Assembly: GCF_002179555.1 (NCBI RefSeq)
Contig: NZ_NHOU01000004.1
Span: 1-64,000 of the forward strand
Direction of reading: 5' to 3'
From: Salinicola salarius
GTDB taxonomy: Bacteria > Pseudomonadota > Gammaproteobacteria > Pseudomonadales > Halomonadaceae
DNA: 64,000 nucleotides
A program made the position numbers and the translations under genes. Shown here one piece after another: positions 8,352-17,053 of this stretch (position 1 is its first letter; every line of letters starts with the position of its first letter). Below the pieces are notes generated by a model that was not told the DNA's origin, made no database searches, and worked only from the letters and a program-made list of their open reading frames with translations.

Positions 8352-8709
8352 CCCGATGTGGACATGCTGTCCCCGTGGCTGGAGTCTAGACGACGTGGCG
8401 CGTCTTCACCCAAACGATGACGCCGCTGGCTTTCAGCGGCCGCCGTCGCTCCGCCGGACTATGATGAGAGGGCGAAGTCGTCCCCCCATCCAGTGGCCAC
8501 AAACGGCGCTTGCCGTGTCATGACGGCGGGAGGGTAAGGGAACCTCGGCCGGATAGCCGACTCCGATATCCGTCTGCTGTCTTGATTCGCACGAGTTGTC
8601 TTGATTCGAATGATAGACGCTTGATTCGGATGAAAGACGCACTCCGGCAGAGGCGGCATGATCCCCCGGATGGTATACAAGGACGATCCACTGGACCGGT
8701 GAAGCACGG
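8352..8709. other. Divergent intergenic region before the MscS gene
   Basis: Contains the promoters of two divergent genes, not precisely locatable, and a threefold 20-bp tandem repeat (listed separately). Open frames here are shadows with no family features. Confidence 0.5.
8581..8639. repeat. Three tandem 20-bp repeats upstream of the MscS gene
   Basis: Copies at 8581-8599, 8600-8619 and 8620-8639 share CTTGATTCG at the start; copies 2 and 3 differ at only two positions (ends GATAGACG / GAAAGACG). They lie about 70 bases upstream of the channel gene. They could be regulator-binding iterons or simple slippage products. Confidence 0.65.
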
Positions 8710-10413
8710 ATGAAAAGAATGGACGCATGGCGGCGGTGGCTGCTGGCCGCAACGATTGGGCTGGTTTCCAGCCTGTGTCTGGCGCAGGCGCAGGAAGAAA
8801 GTGGCGAGCAGGATTGGTATCCCCTGGATTCGTTGAACACCGGGCTTGGCGAGGCGCCGGAATCCGTCGCTCTCAGGACGCCGCGGGAGTCGATGCGAAC
8901 GTTTCGGGACATGACCGACCGGGGCGACTTCGAGGCGGCGGCGCATATCCTCAATCTCGCCGATCTGACCCCGGCGGAACAGCGCGAGCGGGGTGCCGAG
9001 CTGGCCCGTCAGCTTTCGGAGATTTTCCAGCGCGGCGAATCGATCCGCATTTCCCGTCTCTCCGGCCGGCAGGACGCCGTCGTCGAAGACCCTACCGGGA
9101 AGTCGCCCTACGCCGGTGAGCCGCGCCGGGACATCGAGCTGGCCTCCCTCGAGGCCGACGGAGATGCCTACGATATTCGCCTCGGGCGATATCGGGTCGG
9201 GGAAGCGGAGCCGATCTGGCTGATCATGCCGGAGAGCGTGGCCGCGATTCCGGCACTCTACGAGGAGTACGGTCCGGCGGCTTTCGAGCGCCACATTCCC
9301 GATAGCCTAAAGATGCCCTTCGGCCTGTTGCGGGTCTGGGAGTGGATCGCCATTCCGCTGGTGCTGCTGGTGGTGGGGTTGATCGGCAAGGGGGTCTATC
9401 GGCTGATCGAGGTCATGACCCGCTGGCTGCCTTCCGGCTCGCCGAGCATCTTCGCCACCCAGATTCGCGGCCCGGTGGCGCTCATCGTCATGTCGCTGTT
9501 GACCCAGGCGCTGCTCGATTACGTCGTCTCCTTCTCGGCGGTCGCGACCACGACGCTGCGAGTCGTTCTGATCGCCATCCTGGCCTGGGGGACCGGCGCC
9601 GTCGCGCTGCGCCTGGTCGATACCATGATGCTGAAGATGACGCGGCGTCTCGCCGGGCAGATCGACGACTCCAAGCCCAAGGACGACCGCAAGCTGCTGA
9701 CCACGCTCTACGCGGTGCGTCGGATCATCATCCTGATCATGGTGACGGCGGTCACGATCTACGTGCTGGGACAGATCCAGCTGTTCGAGACGCTGGGGCT
9801 GTCGATTCTGGCATCGGCGAGCGTGCTGGCGGTGCTGGTGGGCGTGGCGGGGCAGGCCGTGCTGGGCAACATCCTGTCGTCGTTCCAGCTGTCGCTGGCG
9901 AAGCCGATACGGGTCGGCGATCTGGTGATGTTCGAAGGGCAGTGGTGCTACGTCGAAGGCATCTTCTATACCCATATTCGGCTGCGACTCTGGAACGAGC
10001 GGCGCCTTATCGTCCCGGTCACCTATTTCGCGTCGAAAGCCTTCGAAAATCTTTCCTCCAAGAGTACCAAGGAGTATCGGAGCGTGGTGCTCACGCTACA
10101 CCTGAGCGCGGATGTCCCGCTGTTGCGGGAGAAGTTCCTCGAGTTTGCCAAGGCGGAGGATAACGTCATCGAGCATCACAAACTGCTCTGTGCCGTGACC
10201 GACCAGACCGGCCCGGCGCAGACCGTGACCTGCTACCTGATGACGGTCGACCCGCTCTCGGGGTGGGCCGCCGAAGTGAGTGTCAGAGAAAAACTGCTGA
10301 CGTTCATTCGCGACAACCACCCGGAATGGTGGCCGAGGGAGGTGGTGGTGATCAGTCACCGGGATATTGCCCGGGGCCACGCGACAGGAGACGACGGCGA
10401 AATGTCCCAGTAA
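8710..10413 (+). CDS. MscS-family mechanosensitive ion channel
   Basis: A membrane protein of 567 residues. A signal peptide (about residues 1-27, cut near CLAQAQ) is followed by a periplasmic domain of about 170 residues. Several transmembrane helices come next (WEWIAIPLVLLVVGLIGKG, GPVALIVMSLLTQALLDYV, VLIAILAWGTGAVAL, IIILIMVTAVTIYVLGQI). The pore helix and MscS beta domain are clear: ILASASVLAVLVGVAGQAVL, NILSSFQLSLAKPIRVGD, then a cytosolic domain with NERRLIVPVTYFASKAFEN. It opens under hypo-osmotic membrane tension to release solutes, a natural function in a halophile. The periplasmic extension makes it longer than E. coli MscS (286 residues). Confidence 0.9.
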   Translation: MKRMDAWRRWLLAATIGLVSSLCLAQAQEESGEQDWYPLDSLNTGLGEAPESVALRTPRESMRTFRDMTDRGDFEAAAHILNLADLTPAEQRERGAELARQLSEIFQRGESIRISRLSGRQDAVVEDPTGKSPYAGEPRRDIELASLEADGDAYDIRLGRYRVGEAEPIWLIMPESVAAIPALYEEYGPAAFERHIPDSLKMPFGLLRVWEWIAIPLVLLVVGLIGKGVYRLIEVMTRWLPSGSPSIFATQIRGPVALIVMSLLTQALLDYVVSFSAVATTTLRVVLIAILAWGTGAVALRLVDTMMLKMTRRLAGQIDDSKPKDDRKLLTTLYAVRRIIILIMVTAVTIYVLGQIQLFETLGLSILASASVLAVLVGVAGQAVLGNILSSFQLSLAKPIRVGDLVMFEGQWCYVEGIFYTHIRLRLWNERRLIVPVTYFASKAFENLSSKSTKEYRSVVLTLHLSADVPLLREKFLEFAKAEDNVIEHHKLLCAVTDQTGPAQTVTCYLMTVDPLSGWAAEVSVREKLLTFIRDNHPEWWPREVVVISHRDIARGHATGDDGEMSQ

Positions 10414-10444
10414 ACGGCGGGGTTCGTTCGCTGTCGGTTCAGCT

Positions 10445-10476
10445 CGTTGAGGGTTTCGTTCGTTGACGGTTTCGTT
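10445..10476. repeat. Two tandem 16-bp repeats after the MscS gene
   Basis: CGTTGAGGGTTTCGTT and CGTTGACGGTTTCGTT are adjacent and differ at one base. They are part of a repeat-rich gap (10414-10658). Confidence 0.7.
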
Positions 10477-10526
10477 CGATCACGACGTCTTTCGTCGACA
10501 GGGATTGGCCTCGTTTCGACGCCTCG

Positions 10527-10565
10527 AGATGGGAGGCTTAAGATGGGAGGCTTAAGATAAGAGGC
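10527..10565. repeat. 14-bp tandem repeats (2 full copies plus partial)
   Basis: AGATGGGAGGCTTA occurs at 10527-10540 and 10541-10554 with no mismatch, then AGATAAGAGGC begins a decayed third copy. Confidence 0.75.
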
Positions 10566-10619
10566 CGGTCATCGGTTTCCCCGGTGACCCGGCTCCCTCA
10601 CAGCGTCTCTTACCTACAG

Positions 10620-10651
10620 TTTCTCTCACATAAAGCCTCTCTCACATGAGT
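10620..10651. repeat. Tandem TCTCTCACAT repeats just before the membrane-protein gene
   Basis: TCTCTCACATAAAGCC and TCTCTCACATGAG lie next to each other within 40 bases of the ATG at 10659. They form part of that gene's leader. Confidence 0.55.
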
Positions 10652-10658
10652 ATCGGCC

Positions 10659-11129
10659 ATGAGCAACTCTGGAAAGCGCGGCGGCAATAAGGAGATATCG
10701 GGGCTGCAGATCTATCTACATGGGCTGGGCATTTCGGTGCGCGACAATGCGCAGGCCTTTGGCTTCTCGATCCTGATCACCGTGAGCTACGGCATCGTCT
10801 CGGGGGCGGCCGGCAAGCCGTCTTCGCTCGAACTGGTCGGCTTCGCCCTGTCGGCGGTTGCCGGCATATCGCTGTTGAACGTGCTGGTTACCCTGCTCAA
10901 GGCGGAGGGGCCGGACGACTCCGAGCGCTCCTACGTGGTGCTGGTCGGGACGGCCACCGATTTCCTCTCGGTGGGCGCCGGTCTCGGCGTCGTGTTCGCG
11001 GCCAGCATGCTGGGAGGATGGCTGCCCTGGGTTATGGCGCCCTTTCTGGCAGGGGTGACCTACTGCCTGGTGCAGGGGATGCAGATCGCGCTGGCGAAGT
11101 TCGGTTCCGACGAAGAAGAGAAGAAGTAA
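10659..11129 (+). CDS. Uncharacterised four-helix membrane protein
   Basis: A 156-residue protein with no family that I recognise. After a polar start (SNSGKRGGNKEIS) come four likely membrane segments: AFGFSILITVSYGIVSG, LVGFALSAVAGISLLNVLVTL, VVLVGTATDFLSVGAGLGVVFAASML and WLPWVMAPFLAGVTYCLVQGM. It ends in a charged tail (GSDEEEKK). It stands alone between repeat-rich gaps, on the same strand as the MscS gene and tpm. The open frame has normal codon use for the genome, so it is probably a real gene. Function is unknown. Confidence 0.65.
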   Translation: MSNSGKRGGNKEISGLQIYLHGLGISVRDNAQAFGFSILITVSYGIVSGAAGKPSSLELVGFALSAVAGISLLNVLVTLLKAEGPDDSERSYVVLVGTATDFLSVGAGLGVVFAASMLGGWLPWVMAPFLAGVTYCLVQGMQIALAKFGSDEEEKK

Positions 11130-11285
11130 GCCTTCGAGCGGATGCGGCGCTGGTGACGTCGAATCTGCGGCGCCGCCAGGGCAACGAAGCACGAGGACGA
11201 ACGGCACGAGGACGCAAGCGGCACAAGAGAGCAAGAGCAGACGGTGCAAGAACACTGGGGCAAACGAAACGAGCCCAGGCGATGA

Positions 11286-11348
11286 ATTCGAGCGGCGATG
11301 CATTCGAGTGAAGATAGATCGAGTGAAGATAGATTCGAGCGGCGATAG
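11286..11348. repeat. Four tandem copies of a 15-16 bp unit upstream of tpm
   Basis: ATTCGAGCGGCGATGC (11286-11301), ATTCGAGTGAAGATAG (11302-11317), ATCGAGTGAAGATAG (11318-11332) and ATTCGAGCGGCGATAG (11333-11348). They end 24 bases before the tpm ATG, so they form most of its leader. Shorter GCACGAGGACG repeats precede them (about 11190-11225). Confidence 0.75.
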
Positions 11349-11371
11349 TTTAGAGCGATGAGGATGACGGC

Positions 11372-12034
11372 ATGAAACACGAATTCTGGCAGGCGCGATG
11401 GGAGAACGACCAGCTCGGCTTTCATCTCGCCTTTGTACACCCCATTCTCAAGCGCAACCTGGCGGGGTTCGGGCTGGCGGCCAACGCACGCATCTTTCTG
11501 CCGCTGTGCGGCAAGACGCTGGATATCGGCTGGCTGCTCGAGCAAGGCCATCGCGTCGTCGGGGCGGAGTTGAGCGAGATCGCGGTGGCGCAGCTGTTCG
11601 AGTCGCTCGGCGTCGAACCGTCGATCGATGAGTGGCGCGGTGGCCAGCGTTGGCAGCATGCGGGGCTGACCGTCTTTCAGGGCGATATCTTCGCATTGAC
11701 CGCCGCCGAACTGGGCCCGGTCGACATGATCTACGATCGAGCCGCGCTGGTGGCGTTGCCGTCCGCCATGCGCCCCGGCTATGCCGAGCAGATTCTGGCG
11801 CTGGCCGGCGCCGCGCCGCAGCTGTTGATCACCTTCGAATACGACCCCGCCGAGAAGGACGGCCCGCCGTTTCCCGTGCTGCCCGCCGAAATCGAGCAGC
11901 ACTACGCCACTCGCTACACGCTCGAAACGCTATCGAGAAAGGACGTGCTTCAGTCGTCGCTCAACTTCCGCGACGCCGGCGTGACCCGGTTCGTCGAGGT
12001 GGCGTGGAAACTGTTGCCAGAACCGGCCGGCTAG
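11372..12034 (+). CDS. tpm: Thiopurine S-methyltransferase
   Basis: A 220-residue cytosolic SAM-dependent methyltransferase of the bacterial Tpm family, which methylates thiopurines and selenium or tellurium oxyanion-derived species. Family blocks are present in order: EFWQARWENDQLGFHL at the N-terminus, RIFLPLCGKTLDIGWLLEQGH (SAM site), VVGAELSEIAV, FQGDIFAL, YDRAALVALPSAMRPGYA and LLITFEYDP. Length is normal for the family. GAGGATGA upstream provides a ribosome site. It converges with the aminotransferase gene at 12046, leaving only 11 bases between. Confidence 0.92.
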   Translation: MKHEFWQARWENDQLGFHLAFVHPILKRNLAGFGLAANARIFLPLCGKTLDIGWLLEQGHRVVGAELSEIAVAQLFESLGVEPSIDEWRGGQRWQHAGLTVFQGDIFALTAAELGPVDMIYDRAALVALPSAMRPGYAEQILALAGAAPQLLITFEYDPAEKDGPPFPVLPAEIEQHYATRYTLETLSRKDVLQSSLNFRDAGVTRFVEVAWKLLPEPAG

Positions 12035-12045
12035 ACTGCCGGTGT

Positions 12046-13368
12046 TCATCCCGCCAGCGCCTCGTCGATGATCTCGAGCCCCTGCCGGGCTTCGCTCGGG
12101 CTGATGATGCACGGCGGCACCACATGAATGCGGTTGGCGACCACGAACGGCAGCAGCCCCCGGTCGATCATCGCCTGCTTGAGCCGGGCGACTTCGGCGG
12201 CCGGCAGTGGGGCGCGGCTCTGCCTGCTCTCGACGAGTTCGATGGCGTGAAAGACGCCCAGGCCACGCACTTCACCGATGATGTCGTGCTTGTCCCGAAG
12301 CCGCTCCAGCCCCGGCGTCAGCACGGATTCGCCGATACTGGCCGCGTTGCCCACCACGTCTTCCTGTTCCATCACCTCGAGCGTGGCGCAGATCGCGGCC
12401 ATCGCCAGCGGATGCCCGGAGTAGGTCAGCCCGCCGTAGAACATCTCCTCGTCGAAGTGGCTGGCGATACGCTCGTTGATGATCACGCCGCCAGCCGGGA
12501 CGTATCCCGAGTTGACGCCCTTGGCGAAGGTGATCAGATCCGGCACCACGCCGAAATGCTCCAGCGCCAGCCATTTGCCGGTGCGGCCGAAGCCTGCCAT
12601 CACTTCGTCCAGAATCAGCACGATGCCGAACTCGTCGGCCAGCGCGCGGACGCCCTTGAGATATCCTCGCGGCGGCACCAGAACGCCCGCAGTGCCGGGG
12701 ATAGTTTCCAGCAGCAGGCCGGCGATGCTCGCCGGTCCTTCGCACTCGATGACGCGCCGGAGATGGTGCAGCGCACGCTGGCATTCCTCCTCTTCGTTAC
12801 CGGCCCAGAACTCGCTGCGGTAGAGAAAGGGGTTGAAGAACCGGACGTGGCCGCGAGAGAACTCGTTGGGAACGCGGCGAAAATCGCCGGTCGCGGCGAT
12901 CGCCGACCCCGTGCCGCCGTGGTAGGAGCGGTAGGCGGAGAGGATCTTCTCCCGGCCGGTCACGGCGCGTGCCATGCGGATGGCGTTCTCGTTGGCATCG
13001 GCGCCGGCGTTGGTGAAGAACACCTTGCTGAATCCGGCCGGAGCCAGGTCGAGAATCTTCCGGGCGGCGCGGCCCCGGGCCAGGTTGGCATGAGCAGGGG
13101 CGATGGTGGCGAGCTCGTCGGCCTGGGCCTTGATCGCCTCGATCACGCGGGGATGCTGGTGGCCGATGTTGGTATTGACCAGCTGGCTCGAGAAGTCGAG
13201 ATAGTCGCGGCCGTCGTAGTCCCACAGGCGGCACCCCTCGCCACCCTTGAACACCATCGGCTGGAGCGCACCCTGGGCGGACCAGGAGTGGAAGACGCCG
13301 GCGCGGTCCAGCGCCCTGACGTGGTCGTTGTTCACCGTTCCGGTTCGTGAAGTGTCGCGGTTGGTCAT
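12046..13368 (-). CDS. Class III pyridoxal-phosphate aminotransferase (omega-amino acid type)
   Basis: A 440-residue PLP enzyme of fold type I. Motifs are FFTNAGADANENAIRMAR (phosphate cup), SYHGGT, the PLP-ring Asp254 in LILDEVMAGFGRTG, and the Schiff-base Lys283 in TFAKGVNSGYVP. The overall sequence resembles taurine- or beta-alanine-type transaminases, which move an omega amino group to pyruvate or 2-oxoglutarate and leave a semialdehyde. It lies 15 bases downstream of the semialdehyde dehydrogenase gene in the same operon, which supports a pathway omega-amino acid to semialdehyde to acyl-CoA. Exact substrate cannot be fixed from sequence. Confidence 0.88.
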   Translation of the reverse strand: MTNRDTSRTGTVNNDHVRALDRAGVFHSWSAQGALQPMVFKGGEGCRLWDYDGRDYLDFSSQLVNTNIGHQHPRVIEAIKAQADELATIAPAHANLARGRAARKILDLAPAGFSKVFFTNAGADANENAIRMARAVTGREKILSAYRSYHGGTGSAIAATGDFRRVPNEFSRGHVRFFNPFLYRSEFWAGNEEEECQRALHHLRRVIECEGPASIAGLLLETIPGTAGVLVPPRGYLKGVRALADEFGIVLILDEVMAGFGRTGKWLALEHFGVVPDLITFAKGVNSGYVPAGGVIINERIASHFDEEMFYGGLTYSGHPLAMAAICATLEVMEQEDVVGNAASIGESVLTPGLERLRDKHDIIGEVRGLGVFHAIELVESRQSRAPLPAAEVARLKQAMIDRGLLPFVVANRIHVVPPCIISPSEARQGLEIIDEALAG

Positions 13369-13383
13369 GATCGGATCGCCGTA

Positions 13384-14883
13384 TCAGAGAGTGGGCATGG
13401 CGTACTGATTGGTGGCCTCGCGCAGCCCGGATGGCCAGCGGGCGGTGACGGTCTTCATGCGGGTATAGAAGCGCACGCCGTCCGCGCCGTGGACATGCAG
13501 CGCGCCGAACAGCGAGCGCTTCCAGCCGCCGAAACTGTGGAACGCCATGGGCACCGGGATCGGCACGTTGACGCCGACCATGCCGACCTGAATCCGCTCG
13601 CAATACTGGCGGGCGCTGTCGCCGTCCCGGGTGAAGATGGCGGTGCCGTTGCCGAACTCGTGATCGTTGACCATCTTCACCGCGGCATCGAAGCTCTCGG
13701 CGCGGGCGATGACGAGCACCGGGCCGAAGATCTCCTCGTCGTAGATGCGCATGCCGGGCTTGACGTGGTCGAACAGGGTGCCGCCGATGAAGAAGCCGTC
13801 CGTGCCGTGATCGAGACGACGGCCGTCCCGCACCAGTTCGGCGCCTTCCTTGACGCCCTGTTCGATGTAGCCGCTGACCTTCTCCAGATGCTGGCGGGAG
13901 ACCAGCGGCCCCATGTCGTGATCCGGGCCATCGGTGATGCTTTCGCCCACCCGCAGCTCGTCCAGTCGGGAGAGAATCTTCTCGCGCAGCGCCTCCGCCG
14001 TCTTTTCGCCCACCGGCATGGCGACCGAGATCGCCATGCAGCGTTCGCCGGCGCTGCCGTAGGCTGCGCCCATCAGGGCGTCCGCAGCCTGATCGAGATC
14101 CGCATCCGGCATGATCACCATGTGGTTCTTGGCCCCGCCGAGCGCCTGTACCCGCTTGCCGTGGGCCGAGGCGGTGGCGTAGACGTACTCGGCGATGGGC
14201 GTGGAACCCACGAAACTGACGGCCTGGACCCGCGGGTCGGTCAGCAGCGTATCGACGGCTTCCTTGTCGCCGTTGACGACGTTGAGCACGCCGTCGGGCA
14301 GGCCGGCTTCGCTGAACAGCTCCGCGATGCGCAGGGTGGAAGACGGGTCCTTTTCCGAGGGCTTGAGCACGAAGGTGTTACCCGCCGCGATGGCGATCGG
14401 AAACATCCACAGCGGCACCATGGCGGGGAAGTTGAACGGCGTGATGCCGACGCACACGCCCAGCGGCTGCATCATCGAATACGAATCGATGCCGGGGCCG
14501 ACATTGAGCGAGTGCTCGCCTTTCTGCAGATGCGGCATGCCGCACGCGAATTCGACCACCTCGAGGCCGCGGGTCAGCTCGCCCCTGGCGTCCGAGAGCA
14601 CCTTGCCGTGCTCCTGCGCAATCAGCCGGGCCAGTTCGTCGGCATGGGTTTCCAGCAGCGACTTGTACTTGAACAGCACCCGGGCGCGCTTGAGCGGGGA
14701 GAACGCCGACCACTGCTCGAACGCGGCCTGCGACGAGGCGATGACCCGCTCGGCATCGGCTTTCGATGCCAGCAGAACCTCGCCGGACTGCTGGCCGGTG
14801 GACGGGTTGAAAATCGGACTGGTGCGCGTCGAGTCCAGTGCGGCACGCTTGCCGTCGACGAAGTGAGTCAGTTGCTCGGACAT
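13384..14883 (-). CDS. mmsA: CoA-acylating (methyl)malonate-semialdehyde dehydrogenase
   Basis: An aldehyde dehydrogenase of 499 residues that converts malonate or methylmalonate semialdehyde with NAD+ and CoA to acetyl- or propionyl-CoA. It has the family's PFNFPAMVPLWMFP (residues 149-162), the GSTPIAEYV nucleotide loop and the nucleophile Cys282 in GSAGERCMAISVAMP. The ATG at 14883 (MSEQLTHFVDG) is preceded by AGAGGA; the open frame to 15024 runs through a tandem repeat and is not used. It is the first gene of the operon with the omega-aminotransferase. It is divergent from a LysR gene, which is probably its regulator. Confidence 0.92.
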   Translation of the reverse strand: MSEQLTHFVDGKRAALDSTRTSPIFNPSTGQQSGEVLLASKADAERVIASSQAAFEQWSAFSPLKRARVLFKYKSLLETHADELARLIAQEHGKVLSDARGELTRGLEVVEFACGMPHLQKGEHSLNVGPGIDSYSMMQPLGVCVGITPFNFPAMVPLWMFPIAIAAGNTFVLKPSEKDPSSTLRIAELFSEAGLPDGVLNVVNGDKEAVDTLLTDPRVQAVSFVGSTPIAEYVYATASAHGKRVQALGGAKNHMVIMPDADLDQAADALMGAAYGSAGERCMAISVAMPVGEKTAEALREKILSRLDELRVGESITDGPDHDMGPLVSRQHLEKVSGYIEQGVKEGAELVRDGRRLDHGTDGFFIGGTLFDHVKPGMRIYDEEIFGPVLVIARAESFDAAVKMVNDHEFGNGTAIFTRDGDSARQYCERIQVGMVGVNVPIPVPMAFHSFGGWKRSLFGALHVHGADGVRFYTRMKTVTARWPSGLREATNQYAMPTL

Positions 14884-14895
14884 GGGAAATCGATC

Positions 14896-14949
14896 CTCTT
14901 GTTCGTCAATCGACGATGGAAACTCTTGTTCGTCAATCGACGATGGAAA
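14896..14949. repeat. Perfect 27-bp tandem duplication in the mmsA leader
   Basis: The 27 bases at 14896-14922 (starting CTCTTGTTCGTC) are repeated exactly at 14923-14949. The first copy includes the likely Shine-Dalgarno sequence of mmsA on the minus strand. It looks like a recent duplication. Confidence 0.85.
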
Positions 14950-15036
14950 TCTCGGAAACGGCGCGACGCCGAGCGATGACCCGGCCGGCCTTTGCCCAAG
15001 AGTGAGCCAGGGGGATAGCGTCAAACAATCCCGGTA

Positions 15037-15065
15037 TGCTTAATTTCACTAAAGCGAATGCTTAA
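15037..15065. promoter_or_regulatory. Candidate LysR operator between mmsA and its divergent regulator
   Basis: TTCACTAAAGCGAA (15045-15058) is a dyad with one mismatch between 6-base arms. It is flanked by direct repeats TGCTTAA at 15037-15043 and 15059-15065, spaced 22 bases. Position in the divergent promoter region fits a LysR recognition site; binding is inferred. Confidence 0.45.
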
Positions 15066-15135
15066 CTTTATCGGCCGTTTCCGGCGGCGTGGGCTGAGTG
15101 GTAAGCAGCGGGCAGTGACGAGGGCGAGGGCCTTG

Positions 15136-16083
15136 ATGAATCAACGCAAGATAACGCTGATGGGGCAGCTGGGAGACGTCGATCTGCGGCTGCTGCGCAT
15201 TTTCCGCAAGGTGGTCGAATGCGGCGGCTTCTCCTCGGCGGAGGTCGATCTCAACATCAGCCGGGCCGCCATCAGCATGGCGATGAGCGACCTGGAGGCG
15301 CGGCTCTCCATGCGGCTCTGCCAGCGAGGCCGCAGCGGCTTTCGGCTGACCAGCGAGGGGCAGGCGGTCTTCGACGCCACCATGCAGTTGCTGGCGGCGG
15401 TGGAGGACTTCCGCACCCGCGTCAACGGGCTGCACTCCCAATTGACCGGCGAGCTCAACATCGGCATCACCGACAACCTCGTCACCATGCCCAACATGCA
15501 CATCACGGAGGCGTTGAGAGCCCTCAAGGCGAGGGGCGACAAGGTGCACATCAACATCCGCATGGCGCCTCCCGGCGATATCGAGATGGCGGTTCTCGAA
15601 GGCAGCCTGCACACCGGCGCCGTGCCCAGGCTCAAAGCGATCTCCGGCCTCGATTACGTGCCGCTCTACGAAGAGCAGTCAGCACTCTACTGCAGCAGCC
15701 GGCATCCCCTGTTCCGGGATCGACCCACCGCGCCCGATCGAATCGCCGAATACGACGCCGTCGTGCCGTCCTACGCCCAGACGCCGGAGATCCGGAAGGC
15801 GTACGAAAGCCTCAAGCCGATGGCGTCGGCCACCGATCGGGAAGGCGTCGCCTTCCTGGTGCTGACGGGCAGCTACATCGGCTTCCTGCCGACCCATTTC
15901 GCCCAACGCTGGGTAGAGCAGGGCGAGATGAAGCAGCTCTGTCCCGACGTTTTCGGCTACGAGACGAGCTACTGCCTGATCACCCGCAAGGGCCGCCCGC
16001 CCAACCTGGTGCTGGAAAGCTTCTTCGAGGAGCTGGATGACCTGATGGACGAATGGCGCCGCGCCGGACCGGCGTCCGGCTGA
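15136..16083 (+). CDS. LysR family transcriptional regulator (divergent from mmsA)
   Basis: A LysR-type activator or repressor. The frame is open from 15058, but the ATG at 15136 (MNQRKITLMGQLGDVDLRLL) gives the usual N-terminus. The wHTH spans FRKVVECGGFSSAEVDLNISRAAISMAMSDLEARLSMRLCQRG. A co-inducer domain follows (GELNIGITDNLVTMPNMHI to the C-terminus). It is divergent from the mmsA-aminotransferase operon and most likely senses an omega-amino acid or its semialdehyde. This functional link rests on gene position. Confidence 0.87.
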   Translation: MNQRKITLMGQLGDVDLRLLRIFRKVVECGGFSSAEVDLNISRAAISMAMSDLEARLSMRLCQRGRSGFRLTSEGQAVFDATMQLLAAVEDFRTRVNGLHSQLTGELNIGITDNLVTMPNMHITEALRALKARGDKVHINIRMAPPGDIEMAVLEGSLHTGAVPRLKAISGLDYVPLYEEQSALYCSSRHPLFRDRPTAPDRIAEYDAVVPSYAQTPEIRKAYESLKPMASATDREGVAFLVLTGSYIGFLPTHFAQRWVEQGEMKQLCPDVFGYETSYCLITRKGRPPNLVLESFFEELDDLMDEWRRAGPASG

Positions 16084-16227
16084 GGTTCACGCTACAGTTG
16101 ATTCGTTCAGCTCAAGGAAATGCCAATACTGCCTCTCGCTGGCCTGGTGGAGGCGACGACAAGGCATTGCTCGCCGGGCACTCGCTTCGCACCTGCCGAT
16201 CCATCGAATTAGACAAGGAGTCAACCC

Positions 16228-16968
16228 ATGACGAGTACTGAACAGAAAGTCGCGCTGGTTACCGGCGCCTCTCGCGGCATCGGCCGCGCCATCGCCCTGC
16301 AACTGGCCGCCGACGGCTTTGCCGTGGTGGTCAACTACGCCGGCAACACGGCACTGGCCGAGGAGGTCGTGGCGGATATCGAAGCCAAGGGCGGCCGCGC
16401 CCTGGCGGTCCAGGCCGATATCGCCGATGGCGACGCCGTGGTGCGCCTGTTCGAGCAGACGCTGGCGACGTTTGGCCGGCTCGATGTCGTGGTCAACAAC
16501 GCCGGCATGATGCAGATGGCGAAGATGACCAGCGACAACGTCGCGATTCTCGATCGGACGCTCGAGATCAACCTGCGCGGCAGCTGGCTGGTGATGGCGA
16601 AAGCCGCCGAGACCCTGGGCGAAGGCGGTCGCATCATCGCATTGTCCTCCTCGGTGCTGGGCAAGTCTTTCCCGGGGTATGGCGCCTATATCGCCAGCAA
16701 GGCGGGTGTCGAAGGGCTGGTGAAAGTGCTGGCCAACGAGCTTCGCGGCCGCGATATCGCCGTCAACGCCGTGGCGCCGGGGCCGGTGGGCACCGAGCTT
16801 TTCTTCGAGGGCAAGAGCGAGGAGCAGATCCAGTCGATCGCCAACCTGGCGCCGTTCGAACGCCTGGGTCAACCGGAAGAAATCGCCGGCGTCGTCTCGT
16901 TTCTGGCCGGGCCGCAGGGCCGCTGGATCAATGGCCAGATCCTGCGCGCCAACGGCGGCATGGTGTGA
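16228..16968 (+). CDS. SDR family NAD(P)-dependent oxidoreductase
   Basis: A classical short-chain dehydrogenase/reductase of 246 residues. The cofactor loop TGASRGIG is at residues 12-19, NNAG at 90-93, and the catalytic Tyr154 and Lys158 lie in YGAYIASKAG, with the catalytic Ser in LSSSVLG. AVNAVAPGPVGT and the C-terminal INGQILRANGGMV are also typical. VVNYAG after the second strand suggests NADPH preference over NADH. AAGGAG lies 9 bases before the ATG. It stands on the same strand as the LysR gene, 145 bases away. Substrate is unknown. Confidence 0.9.
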   Translation: MTSTEQKVALVTGASRGIGRAIALQLAADGFAVVVNYAGNTALAEEVVADIEAKGGRALAVQADIADGDAVVRLFEQTLATFGRLDVVVNNAGMMQMAKMTSDNVAILDRTLEINLRGSWLVMAKAAETLGEGGRIIALSSSVLGKSFPGYGAYIASKAGVEGLVKVLANELRGRDIAVNAVAPGPVGTELFFEGKSEEQIQSIANLAPFERLGQPEEIAGVVSFLAGPQGRWINGQILRANGGMV

Positions 16969-17053
16969 CGCCTGATCCCCGGAGAAGGAGATGCCGAGCC
17001 GCCGCCGGTACGAAGCCGATGGCGCCCAGTGGCCTGCTGCCGCGTTGTGAGCG

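Noticed and set aside
13489-14979. Long plus-strand frame opposite mmsA
   Set aside because: Its composition mirrors mmsA codons; the sense strand encodes a complete aldehyde dehydrogenase.
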